Below, piece after piece: positions 43,425 through 51,509 of a stretch of 64,000 nucleotides of DNA; within the stretch, counting starts at the first letter, position 1; each line of letters opens with the position of its first letter. This DNA is from Devosia faecipullorum. Its GTDB lineage: Bacteria > Pseudomonadota > Alphaproteobacteria > Rhizobiales > Devosiaceae. The translations under genes and the position numbers were made by a program. Location of the stretch: positions 47,687 to 111,686 of the forward strand of contig NZ_JACDXV010000008.1 in the NCBI RefSeq assembly GCF_015158295.1. Direction: 5' to 3'. Under the pieces are notes generated by a model, which worked only from the letters and a program-made list of their open reading frames with translations, searched no databases and was not told the origin of the DNA.

Positions 43425-44273
43425 TCAGCCCTGCCTCAAACCCGGAAGAGCCCGCGCCATGGCCAGGAATGCCTCGATGGGCAGCTCTTCGGCCCGCTCG
43501 TCGCCTTTGAGCCCCGCCGCCGCCAATAATCCCTCGGCCGGCACGCCCAGCGCTTTCAGCGATTGCCGCACCATCTTGCGCCGCTGTCCGAAGGCGGCTT
43601 TCGTGACCTGCTCGACCAGCTTTACCGGCAGTCCCGCCTCCACCGGCTTGGGCACGATATGCACCACGGCGGAGGTGACATTGGGCGGCGGCACGAAGGC
43701 TTGCCGCCCCACATTGAAGGCGATCCGCGCTTCGCTGCGCCATCCGGCCAACACGCCCAGCCGCCCATAGGCGTCATCGCCGGGCCGGGCCACGATCCGC
43801 TCGGCGACCTCCCGCTGGAACATCAGCGTCATGCTCTCGAAGAAAGGCGGCCAGGGCTCCATGGTCAGCCAGCCGGTCAGCAATTGCGTGCCGATATTAT
43901 AGGGCAGGTTAGCCACCAGTCGCGTCGGCCCGTCCGCCAATGTGCGGTAGTCGATCTCCATGGCATCGCCGCCGATCACGGTCAGCCGTCCGGGATAGGC
44001 CTCGGCCACTTCAGCCAGGGCGGGCAGCGCCCTTGCGTCACGCTCGATGGCGATGACTTCTTTCGCGCCCTCGGCCAGCAAGGCCCGCGTCAGCCCGCCG
44101 GGGCCGGGCCCAACCTCGATCACCCGCACCCCCTCCAGCGAACCGCCCACCCGGGCAATGCGCGCCGTCAGGTTAAGGTCGAGCAGGAAATTCTGCCCCA
44201 ATTCCTTCTTGGCCCGCAGGCCGTGCGTGGCGATCACCTCGCGCAGCGGAGGAAGCTTGTCGATCTGGCTCAT
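43425..44273 (-). CDS. rsmA: 16S rRNA dimethyladenosine transferase RsmA (KsgA)
   Basis: A 282-residue methyltransferase that dimethylates A1518 and A1519 (E. coli numbering) of 16S rRNA late in 30S assembly. Start '[19 protein letters not shown]', SAM motif '[10 protein letters not shown]' at 53-62, catalytic 'NLPYNIGT'. It overlaps the pdxA stop by four bases, so the order lptF-lptG-surA-pdxA-rsmA is read as one operon, as in other proteobacteria. Confidence 0.96.
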   Translation of the reverse strand: MSQIDKLPPLREVIATHGLRAKKELGQNFLLDLNLTARIARVGGSLEGVRVIEVGPGPGGLTRALLAEGAKEVIAIERDARALPALAEVAEAYPGRLTVIGGDAMEIDYRTLADGPTRLVANLPYNIGTQLLTGWLTMEPWPPFFESMTLMFQREVAERIVARPGDDAYGRLGVLAGWRSEARIAFNVGRQAFVPPPNVTSAVVHIVPKPVEAGLPVKLVEQVTKAAFGQRRKMVRQSLKALGVPAEGLLAAAGLKGDERAEELPIEAFLAMARALPGLRQG

Positions 44274-45259
44274 GGCAGTCTCGTGCTCATTGTGTCGGCC
44301 ATGGCGATGGCGGCGGCGAAGCTCGATGGCGATGCCTTGCCCGTCCCGGCCAGCCCGAAGGCGGTGCCATGATCCGGCGAGGTCCGCACGATGGGCAGGC
44401 CCAGCGTGACATTGACTCCAGCATCGAAGGCGACGGTCTTGATCGGGATCAGCGCCTGATCGTGATACATGGCCAGCACCGCATCATATTGCCGCCAATG
44501 CGGCGGGAAAAACAACGTGTCGGCGGGCAGGGGGCCGATGGCGTCGATCCCGGCGGCCCGCGCCTCGGCAATGGCCGGAGCGATGATCTCTACGTCCTCG
44601 CGCCCGATAGCGCCGTCCTCGCCCGCATGTGGATTGAGGCCGGCCACCGCGATGCGCGGCGTCTCGATGCCGAAATGCTGCCGCAGGTCGTGCGCCATCA
44701 CCCCCAGCGTTTCGACGATCAGGCCATGCGTCACCAGACGGGGCACGTCCTTGAGCGGCACATGGATGGTCAGCGGCACGGTGCGCAAATCGTCATGGGC
44801 CAGCATCATCACCGGCAATCTTGCGCCGCACAATTCCGCCAGGAATTCGGTATGGCCCGGATGCTGGAATCCGCCCTGATAGAGCGCCGCCTTGTGGATC
44901 GGGGCCGTCACCAAGGCCCGGCACCGGCCTGCCCGAACGGCGGCGACTGCCTGCGCGATGGCGCCGATCACGACCGGCGCCGACGCCTCCCGGGCCTCGC
45001 CGGGCTGATCCTCGACAATGCCCTCGATGTGAATGACCGGCAGCGCCGATGCGAACAGGCCGGAAGCGTCCTCGGGGTTCGCCGGGCGCACGGCAATATC
45101 GAGCCCCAGCCGCCTGGCGCGATCCGCCAGAAATCCGGCATGCCCGAAGACCGAGAAGGCCGGCAGATCGCGCGCGACCCGTTCCGCATAAAGCCGGAGC
45201 AGCAGGTCCGGCCCGATCCCGGCCGGCTCGCCCATCGTGACGGCCAAAGGCGTGGTCAT
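44270..45259 (-). CDS. pdxA: 4-hydroxythreonine-4-phosphate dehydrogenase PdxA
   Basis: A 329-residue enzyme of pyridoxal phosphate synthesis that oxidises 4-phosphohydroxy-threonine. Characteristic parts are '[15 protein letters not shown]' at the N-terminus, '[20 protein letters not shown]' and '[12 protein letters not shown]' with metal-binding histidines, and '[10 protein letters not shown]'. The overlap with rsmA and the surA neighbour are conserved context. Confidence 0.96.
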   Translation of the reverse strand: MTTPLAVTMGEPAGIGPDLLLRLYAERVARDLPAFSVFGHAGFLADRARRLGLDIAVRPANPEDASGLFASALPVIHIEGIVEDQPGEAREASAPVVIGAIAQAVAAVRAGRCRALVTAPIHKAALYQGGFQHPGHTEFLAELCGARLPVMMLAHDDLRTVPLTIHVPLKDVPRLVTHGLIVETLGVMAHDLRQHFGIETPRIAVAGLNPHAGEDGAIGREDVEIIAPAIAEARAAGIDAIGPLPADTLFFPPHWRQYDAVLAMYHDQALIPIKTVAFDAGVNVTLGLPIVRTSPDHGTAFGLAGTGKASPSSFAAAIAMADTMSTRLP

Positions 45260-45343
45260 GCTGCCCCCAAAAGCGAAAGCAGCCGCAGGATTTGCGGCTG
45301 CCGGTCTATTGATGCATGGGCGAAATTGCCCCGTCCCGCACGA

Positions 45344-46231
45344 TCAGCGGAAAATCTTGGCGTTGGCGCGCAGTCGGTCCATATAGGCCTTCACTTCGCG
45401 CTCATAGGCGCCGCTGCCGGCCTGGTCGCGCAATCCGCCCTTCACGAAGGTCAGATCCTGCGCCTGCACCTTCTCGCAGACCGCGAGCATGGACAGGCCC
45501 GCCTCGGTGGCGCGCGGCTTGGTGATGCCGCCCACATTGAGGCCCGCCAGTTCCTTGGCGATGGCTTCGGGCAATTGGGTGGCGTGGCGGCGGCCGACAT
45601 CGACAACAGCGACATCGGTAAAGGTAAGCGACAATTGCACCGCGCTGTCGCAGCCGGCGAAATTGGCGCGGTAATTGTTGGCCTGGCCCGAGCGGCCGCC
45701 GCCGCCGATAAAGGTCACTTCCTTGAGGATATAGTCGAAATTCTGGTAATCGGCGACCTTCTGGGCGGCCTGCTGATCCAGTTCGAGTTCGGAAATCTGC
45801 ACATTCGGCATCACCACCGACTCGGCAACCGCATTCCAGGCGATGGCGGCGCGCAGGCGCGCCTGCAAGGTTTCCGAACCGACACCGCCCTCCTGCAACA
45901 TCGATTGCAGGCGGTCACGGCTGACATTGAGATTGCGGGCAATCTGGAGGAATGCCGCATCGACCTGGGCGTTGGACACGGTGATGCCCAGCCGCTTGGC
46001 TTCCTGGTTCTGGATGGCTTCAGTGATCAACTGCTCCAGCGCGCCGTTGCGGCCGGTATTGTTGCCTTCCATGCGGAACAGGCGCATGCGCTGGTCCACC
46101 TGCACGTCGCTGATCGGCTCGCCGTTGACGGTCGCCACCGTAGCCGCCTGCGCGGGTATGGTCGCGGCATTCGCCACACCGAAGGCGATGAACAGGGCGG
46201 CGGCGAGGCGCCGGAAATCTGCAAATGTCAT
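45344..46231 (-). CDS. SurA-like periplasmic chaperone
   Basis: A 295-residue exported protein. The ATG at 46231 gives a signal peptide ending near 'IPAQAATVATVNGEPIS'; an upstream in-frame extension to 46309 lacks signal character. The SurA_N chaperone domain ('QRMRLFRMEGNNTGRNGALEQ' region, then 'EAIQNQEAKRLGI') is clear. The parvulin-like second half is diverged but recognisable by 'TDVAVVDVGRRHATQLPEAI', and probably lacks isomerase activity. It should help outer-membrane proteins cross the periplasm. It lies between lptG and pdxA; lptD, usual in this slot, is absent. Confidence 0.83.
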   Translation of the reverse strand: MTFADFRRLAAALFIAFGVANAATIPAQAATVATVNGEPISDVQVDQRMRLFRMEGNNTGRNGALEQLITEAIQNQEAKRLGITVSNAQVDAAFLQIARNLNVSRDRLQSMLQEGGVGSETLQARLRAAIAWNAVAESVVMPNVQISELELDQQAAQKVADYQNFDYILKEVTFIGGGGRSGQANNYRANFAGCDSAVQLSLTFTDVAVVDVGRRHATQLPEAIAKELAGLNVGGITKPRATEAGLSMLAVCEKVQAQDLTFVKGGLRDQAGSGAYEREVKAYMDRLRANAKIFR

Positions 46232-46334
46232 GATCGGGTCCGCTCGTTTCGTAACGCCTTCAATGCGGCGTCCGGTCCTTGCTGTCAATTGGTTGAGGAA
46301 TACGGCCAAAATCCGAACCGGCTATTGGCATCGC

Positions 46335-47408
46335 TCAAATTCGTCCATCCTCCTTGCGGAGCAACACGCTCAGTCCGATCACGATTGCGACAATGGCCGG
46401 CGCGACGGCGGCAAAAAGCGGATGAAGCACCCCCGTCGATCCTGCCCGGTCGGCCATTTCGGTGATGACGAACACGACGAAACCGAGCACCACCCCGTAA
46501 AGCACTGCCGGTCCCATCTGGCTTCTGCGGCTATAGCCGGCGGTGAAGGCGAAGGCGATCAGGAGCGAGCCGGTGAGCACCAGCGGCAATGCCAATAGCT
46601 TGATCAGCCGCATGGTAGTGGCGGCGCGGATTTCGGGATCGGATACGCCGTTTCGCAACAATTCTGCCAGTTCGAAAAAGGTCAGGTCTTCGGTGGAGGC
46701 CGTCCGCAGCTTGATTTCGGCCAGCGAGGAGCTTGTCGGTATTCTGACATTGAAGACGCGCTGCGGCGGCGCATCGGCTCGGCGGGACGTGGCGACCGGC
46801 ATGTGCCAGAAGCCGTTTTCCAGAATGGCTTCCTCGGCAGACAGCCGTGGCGTCTCGCGGGCGTCGAGGAAAAACACGGTGACATCGGCCAGCGATGCCC
46901 CGCCCGGTGCCATGCCGCGCGCCATCAGCACGTAATGATCCTCGCCGCTGCGCTGCTCAAGCCAGATTTCGCCTGCCGGCGTCAACTGCGTCGCCTGGCC
47001 CGGCGGCGTGGGGCTGAGTTCGCGGTTGATCTGCGTACTGATGGTCTCGGCGCCCAGCGCGATCAGGAAACTGATCAGCACCAGCGCGGCCACCGGCCCG
47101 CGCAGCACCCGCCAGATCGACATGCCGCTGGCCTTGATGACGGTCAGTTCATGGCGCGCCTTGAGATCGGCCAGACCCAGAATGCCGCCCATCAGCACCG
47201 TCACCGGCAGCGTCTTGATGGTCCAGCGCACGGCGCTCATCGCCACCATCAGGATCGCCGTCGGCAATCCCTTCTGCTCGGCGACATAGTTGAAACGCCA
47301 GGTGTCCAGCGATTCCACCAGCGCGATCAGTCCATAGAAAATCAGCACGGTAATCAGCACACGGCCGCCGATCCGCCCCAGAACCAGAAGATCGATGCGG
47401 TTGATCAT
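46335..47408 (-). CDS. lptG: LPS export permease LptG
   Basis: A 357-residue YjgP/YjgQ-family membrane protein, one half of the LptB2FG lipopolysaccharide extractor. It has three membrane spans at each end with a periplasmic beta-jellyroll between. The start 'MINRIDLLVLGRIGGRVLIT' is at ATG 47406-47408, overlapping the lptF stop (ATGA). It is the second of the F/G pair by order and by similarity to LptG. Confidence 0.9.
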   Translation of the reverse strand: MINRIDLLVLGRIGGRVLITVLIFYGLIALVESLDTWRFNYVAEQKGLPTAILMVAMSAVRWTIKTLPVTVLMGGILGLADLKARHELTVIKASGMSIWRVLRGPVAALVLISFLIALGAETISTQINRELSPTPPGQATQLTPAGEIWLEQRSGEDHYVLMARGMAPGGASLADVTVFFLDARETPRLSAEEAILENGFWHMPVATSRRADAPPQRVFNVRIPTSSSLAEIKLRTASTEDLTFFELAELLRNGVSDPEIRAATTMRLIKLLALPLVLTGSLLIAFAFTAGYSRRSQMGPAVLYGVVLGFVVFVITEMADRAGSTGVLHPLFAAVAPAIVAIVIGLSVLLRKEDGRI

Positions 47409-48475
47409 GTTGCCGCCGCGACTTGTGGGCGGCGCGGCCAAAGGCGCACGGCCAGCAGAACCGCGGAGAGCCCGATCAGGACCACGGCCCCGGTGCCGAC
47501 GCCGAGCGGGCTATAGGAACCGATGCCGCGCTCGATGAAGGCCACCACCATGACCACGGCCTCCAGCGGCAGCCGGACGCGCGCCCGCCGCCCGCTGGGG
47601 AAACCGGCGATGGCGAGGACGAAGAGGCAGAGGCCGATCACCCGCAAGGCCTCGGCGGAGCGGTCAAGCAGGCGGCTGATCACCGCGTCGGACCATTGCC
47701 CGGTTTCGAGAGCCTCACCAATCAGGGTGAAACTATCCTTCTCCGCCAGCGGATCGCCACGCACTCCCGGCTGGCTCAGGCTTTCCACATTGACGTCATA
47801 GCGGGCGAAGCGGATTTCCGAATAGCGGCCATCGGCGGCCAGATATTGCAGCGTGCCGTCGCGCAATTCGAGAATATAATCGTCGTTCAGCGCCATGACC
47901 CGGGCGGATTTGGCGATATAGGTGCGGCGCGTTTCAGGGTCTCGTCGGTCATCGGCGAAAAATTCGGTGATCTCCCCGCCATCGGCGCGCCCGCCGATCA
48001 TCATCACCACGCCCGGCGTTGCCTGGGTGAAGCGGTTGGGTTTCAGCGTCGAACTCACCAGGTCCGCCGCGATTGCCGCGGACAGGACGTTGAGCTGCCG
48101 ATTGGCGAGCGGTTCGGCCACATGCACCAGCAGCAATGCGAACAGCGACGCCACGCTGGTCGTCGCCAGCGTCGCCCGCCATAGCCCGGCCAGGCCATTG
48201 CTGGTGTGGATGATATGCAGTTCGTGGCTGTTTTGCAGCGCCGACAGCGCCCGCACCATGCCGATGCCCACGCAGATATAGAAAAACGACAAGGCCAACG
48301 GCGGCATGGTGTAGAGCGCCTGAACCGCCAGAGTGCCGAAATCCTGCCCCTTGACGGACACCACTTCGAATGAGCGCAGGCAATTGACCAGCCATAGCAG
48401 AACGCACACGATGCCGAACAGGATCACCGCGTCGGTCGCAAACAGGCGCGTCAGATAGGCAGTGAGTTTTCTCAT
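47405..48475 (-). CDS. lptF: LPS export permease LptF
   Basis: A 356-residue YjgP/YjgQ-family membrane protein, starting 'MRKLTAYLTRLFATDAVILF' with a membrane span at 15-37. The central periplasmic domain and three C-terminal spans follow. Together with LptG and LptB it would pull lipopolysaccharide out of the inner membrane. The first gene of the minus-strand run; it is divergent from holC, and the 137-base gap holds both promoters. Confidence 0.9.
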   Translation of the reverse strand: MRKLTAYLTRLFATDAVILFGIVCVLLWLVNCLRSFEVVSVKGQDFGTLAVQALYTMPPLALSFFYICVGIGMVRALSALQNSHELHIIHTSNGLAGLWRATLATTSVASLFALLLVHVAEPLANRQLNVLSAAIAADLVSSTLKPNRFTQATPGVVMMIGGRADGGEITEFFADDRRDPETRRTYIAKSARVMALNDDYILELRDGTLQYLAADGRYSEIRFARYDVNVESLSQPGVRGDPLAEKDSFTLIGEALETGQWSDAVISRLLDRSAEALRVIGLCLFVLAIAGFPSGRRARVRLPLEAVVMVVAFIERGIGSYSPLGVGTGAVVLIGLSAVLLAVRLWPRRPQVAAAT

Positions 48476-48612
48476 CGAGTTTCGTCAGGGTCGAACCGCG
48501 CGTCACCTTGGGGTAGTTCGCGCGGCGAAACAATGGCGCAGCGCGCTTTTGGTCCGGGGGTGGGCGACAAAGCGGCTAGGCGAACCACCCTTCGCGGCGA
48601 TAAGCTCCGCCC

Positions 48613-49080
48613 ATGGCCGATATCCTTTTTTACCACCTCGAAACGCGCTCCCTGGATTCGGTCTTGCCGCTTTTGCTGGAAAAGACGGTTGAGCGGGGCT
48701 GGCGCGCCGTGGTGGAAATCGGCTCGCGCGAGCGGGCCGAGGCGCTGGACAGCCATCTTTGGACGTTTCGGGACGATTCCTTCCTGCCCCACGGCATGGA
48801 TGGGGAGGACAGTGACGCGCACCAGCCCGTGCTCCTCACCACCGGGTCGAACAATGCCAACGGCGCCAATGTGCGTTTCTTCGTCGATCGCGCCGTGCCC
48901 CAATCCGCCGATGGCTATGACAGGCTGGTCTATCTGTTCTCCGGTCACGATCCCGATGCCCTGGCCGAAGCGCGTCTGGCCTGGCGGGCACTGAAAGATG
49001 CAGGCCATCCGCTCACCTATTGGCAGCAGGAAGACAGCGGGCGCTGGATCGAAAAAGCCAAGGCAAACGCGCCATCATGA
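48613..49080 (+). CDS. holC: DNA polymerase III subunit chi (HolC)
   Basis: A 155-residue protein with HolC fold features: 'MADILFYHLETRSLDSVLPL' start, 'ALDSHLWTFRDDSFLPHG', and 'DRLVYLFSGHDPDALAEARL'. It links the clamp-loader complex to single-strand-binding protein. In Hyphomicrobiales it often follows pepA near lptF; pepA is not here. The stop overlaps the next gene's ATG (ATGA). Confidence 0.92.
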   Translation: MADILFYHLETRSLDSVLPLLLEKTVERGWRAVVEIGSRERAEALDSHLWTFRDDSFLPHGMDGEDSDAHQPVLLTTGSNNANGANVRFFVDRAVPQSADGYDRLVYLFSGHDPDALAEARLAWRALKDAGHPLTYWQQEDSGRWIEKAKANAPS

Positions 49081-49694
49081 CCCAGGACCTGTCCTCGCCC
49101 AGTCATCACAAATGGTATGAGGACATCTTCGCCATCTTCATCGGCACCACGCTGGTATCGCTCGGCATCGCCTTTTACGCCGAGGCGCAATTGACCACCG
49201 GCAGCACCGCCGGCCTGGCGCTGCTACTGCAATATGCCACCGGCATTCCCTTCGGCTGGCTGTTCTTTGCCGTCAATCTGCCGTTTTACGGTCTGGCCTT
49301 CCTGCGCATGGGTTGGCCCTTCGCCCTCAAGACCATGGCCAGCGTGGGCATCGTGTCCTTCTTTGCCGGCAGGTTCCCGATCTGGATCGGCATCGACGCC
49401 ATCGATCCGCTCTTCGCGGCGCTGGTGGGGGGCGGGCTGATCGGGCTGGGCATACTGTCGCTGTTCCGCCACAAGGCCAGCGTTGGCGGCATCAATATCC
49501 TGGCGCTGTTTCTTCAGGACAATTTCGGCATCCGCGCCGGCTATTTCCAGCTCGGCGTGGATGCGCTCATCCTCATCGCCGCCTTCTTCATCCTGCCGCT
49601 GGACAAGGTGGCCTATTCGGTGGCCGGCGCGCTGGTGCTCAACATGATCGTCGCGCTCAACCACCGCCCCGGCCGCTATGTCGGCTTCAGCTGA
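49077..49694 (+). CDS. YitT family membrane protein
   Basis: A 205-residue membrane protein with about five spans after a short hydrophilic N-terminus ('MTQDLSSPSHHKWYEDIFAI'). The conserved 'GTTLVSLGIAFYAEAQLTTG' and 'KASVGGINILALFLQDNFGI' segments mark the YitT/DUF161 group. The function is unknown; some relatives are suspected small-molecule transporters. It overlaps holC by four bases, so it is translated from the same message. Confidence 0.85.
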   Translation: MTQDLSSPSHHKWYEDIFAIFIGTTLVSLGIAFYAEAQLTTGSTAGLALLLQYATGIPFGWLFFAVNLPFYGLAFLRMGWPFALKTMASVGIVSFFAGRFPIWIGIDAIDPLFAALVGGGLIGLGILSLFRHKASVGGINILALFLQDNFGIRAGYFQLGVDALILIAAFFILPLDKVAYSVAGALVLNMIVALNHRPGRYVGFS

Positions 49695-49712
49695 GCCGGC
49701 AATTGCGCGGTC

Positions 49713-50534
49713 TCAGTTCGCCGTGTCGCCCCAGCCCATGATGTCGTAGAGATACATGTAGACCATGTGCTCGGCCATTTCGTAGCAATAGATCACTTCG
49801 CTTTCGCTCGGGTCGTAGAAGGCATTGGCTTCGCCGCACTGGGTGGCGCGAAAGGTCACCGGTCCCGGCAGCGCGAAGCTGGCCGCCACTGTGCCGGCAG
49901 CATATTCCATGATGCCATATTGCTTCAGCGCTTCGGCATATTCCTCGTAATCGCCTGCATCCTCGTAGATGACCTCGATGTCGGAGATTTCGTCCTCCCC
50001 GGTCAGATGGGGCTCCAGCAGCCGCATCCATGAGGTGAAGGTCTGATCATAGATATCGGAACAGTTCTCCTGCTGGTCCGGGTCGATTTCATAGGCATCG
50101 GCGGTGTCCCCGAAGATGTCGGCGTCCTTGCCCACCATCATGCAGACCATGGCATAGGCCCGCTGGATGTCGAGGCTATGGTCCGAATAATAGGAAAACT
50201 CGTCCACCCCCGATCCGGTGGAATTGACTGCGTTGAAATACCAGCCATCCGCCGCATCGATCAGCGCGTCATAGCTGTCCTCGCTCTCGTCGAATTCCAG
50301 CAGCCAGATGGTTGCCAGCGCGTCCACGGCATCTTCTTCCTTGCCCAGGACCGGCAATTCAAGCTCGCCCACCAGCATGTGGCCGATCTCGTGATACATG
50401 GTGAAGGCGGCATCGTGCATGGCGAAAGCCATGGCGGCGGCCAGGATGTCGTCTTCGCTGTCCTCGGCGACAGCGCCCCCGGCCATGAGGCCGAGCCAAA
50501 GCGAGGCGGCCAATGCCGCAACAATAGTCTTCAT
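49713..50534 (-). CDS. DUF4344 metallopeptidase, exported (copy 1)
   Basis: A 273-residue protein with a Sec signal peptide ending near 'LMAGGAVAEDSED'. The zinc motif is H48-E-I-G-H52 ('YHEIGHML'), and 'LPVLGKEEDAVD' some 10 residues later supplies the likely third ligand or helper acid. A C-terminal pair 'TQCGEANAFYDPSESEVIYC' and 'CYEMAEHM' has conserved cysteines. This is the DUF4344 (putative metallopeptidase) family; substrates are unknown. A paralogue lies directly upstream on the same strand, 45 bases away, sharing all these motifs. The protein is very acidic and should be periplasmic or secreted. Confidence 0.85.
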   Translation of the reverse strand: MKTIVAALAASLWLGLMAGGAVAEDSEDDILAAAMAFAMHDAAFTMYHEIGHMLVGELELPVLGKEEDAVDALATIWLLEFDESEDSYDALIDAADGWYFNAVNSTGSGVDEFSYYSDHSLDIQRAYAMVCMMVGKDADIFGDTADAYEIDPDQQENCSDIYDQTFTSWMRLLEPHLTGEDEISDIEVIYEDAGDYEEYAEALKQYGIMEYAAGTVAASFALPGPVTFRATQCGEANAFYDPSESEVIYCYEMAEHMVYMYLYDIMGWGDTAN

Positions 50535-50578
50535 CGATTGCCCCCCGCGGCAGGGGGCGTTCCCGCTGCCGCAAAAAA

Positions 50579-51388
50579 TCAGTTCCTCGGCCGCGTGCGC
50601 GCCGGCAAATCGTCCACATAGACGTTCAGGAAATCCTCGACCAGTTCGTAGCAGAAGATCACTTCGGCCGCGTCGGGGTCGTAAAACGCATTGGGCTCAC
50701 CACAGCCGCGCGCCGTGAATTTCACCCTTCCATCGAGCTTGTAGCCCCGGCGCACTTCTTCGGCGACATCGTCGAAAATGCCGCTCTGGCGCAAGATCCG
50801 CTCCGCCAGCCGCAGCCGCCGCCCGCCGTCATGATAATGCACGTCCACCTTGGTGCCGCTGCCGGCATTGTCCAGCAGGGCGCGGAGCGAACGGTCCACC
50901 ACGCCATAGTCGAAATGACAGCTGCGCTGGCGGTCGGGCTCCAGCGAAAACGCATTGGCCACGGGCCGGAAGGCCGACCGGTCGGCGCCCACCATCAGGC
51001 AGACGATCTGCAGGGAGCGAAAACGGTCGGGCGTATAGCCGAAGGCGTAATCGTCTTCGTCATAATTGTCGCCATAGAGCATGCCGGTCATCTTCCAGCC
51101 CTTGGCGGCGTCCTCCAGCGTCCTGTTGGCGTCCGGTGTGCCCTTTTGCAGCAGCAGCCAGGTGGCGATATTGTCCGCGGCATCCTCTTCGCGCCCCAGC
51201 ATGGGCAGCTTGAGCTTGTCGATCAGCAGGTGGCCGACTTCGTGATAAAGCGTGAACAGGCTGTTATTGATCGCAAAGCGCAGTGTTTCGGCGCGCTGGG
51301 CCTTGGTGAGGCCGGAAAGCATATCGGCCTGGGCGGGAACGGCGCCGAGCCCGACAAGCAGCACGATCAACAGCAGCAGGCGGCCCAT
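50579..51388 (-). CDS. DUF4344 metallopeptidase, exported (copy 2)
   Basis: A 269-residue paralogue of the downstream gene. The ATG at 51388 gives 'MGRLLLLIVLLVGLGAVPAQA', a signal peptide; the open frame upstream to 51532 has no such character. The zinc motif is H49-E-V-G-H53 ('YHEVGHLL'), followed by 'LPMLGREEDAAD', and the C-terminal 'RGCGEPNAFYDPDAAEVIFC' mirrors copy 1. The middle part is more basic than in copy 1, so the two may differ in substrate or partner. The likely product of a tandem duplication. Confidence 0.85.
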   Translation of the reverse strand: MGRLLLLIVLLVGLGAVPAQADMLSGLTKAQRAETLRFAINNSLFTLYHEVGHLLIDKLKLPMLGREEDAADNIATWLLLQKGTPDANRTLEDAAKGWKMTGMLYGDNYDEDDYAFGYTPDRFRSLQIVCLMVGADRSAFRPVANAFSLEPDRQRSCHFDYGVVDRSLRALLDNAGSGTKVDVHYHDGGRRLRLAERILRQSGIFDDVAEEVRRGYKLDGRVKFTARGCGEPNAFYDPDAAEVIFCYELVEDFLNVYVDDLPARTRPRN

Positions 51389-51484
51389 CTTACCCTCACG
51401 CGCATTCCCGGCCACAAGAGGGCAAGCGGCCTTTTCTGTCAACGATCTCACGCTGCGACGTGGTGAGTGCTTCCGGAGCGGAGG

Positions 51485-51509
51485 GGAAAAGAGCGGCCAG
51501 ACAGGCCGC
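51485..51509 (-). terminator. Intrinsic terminator of the ABC-F gene
   Basis: GCGGCC (51493-51498) pairs with GGCCGC (51504-51509) around a 5-base loop, directly after the ABC-F stop. On the minus strand it is followed by TCTTTTCCCC. Confidence 0.7.
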
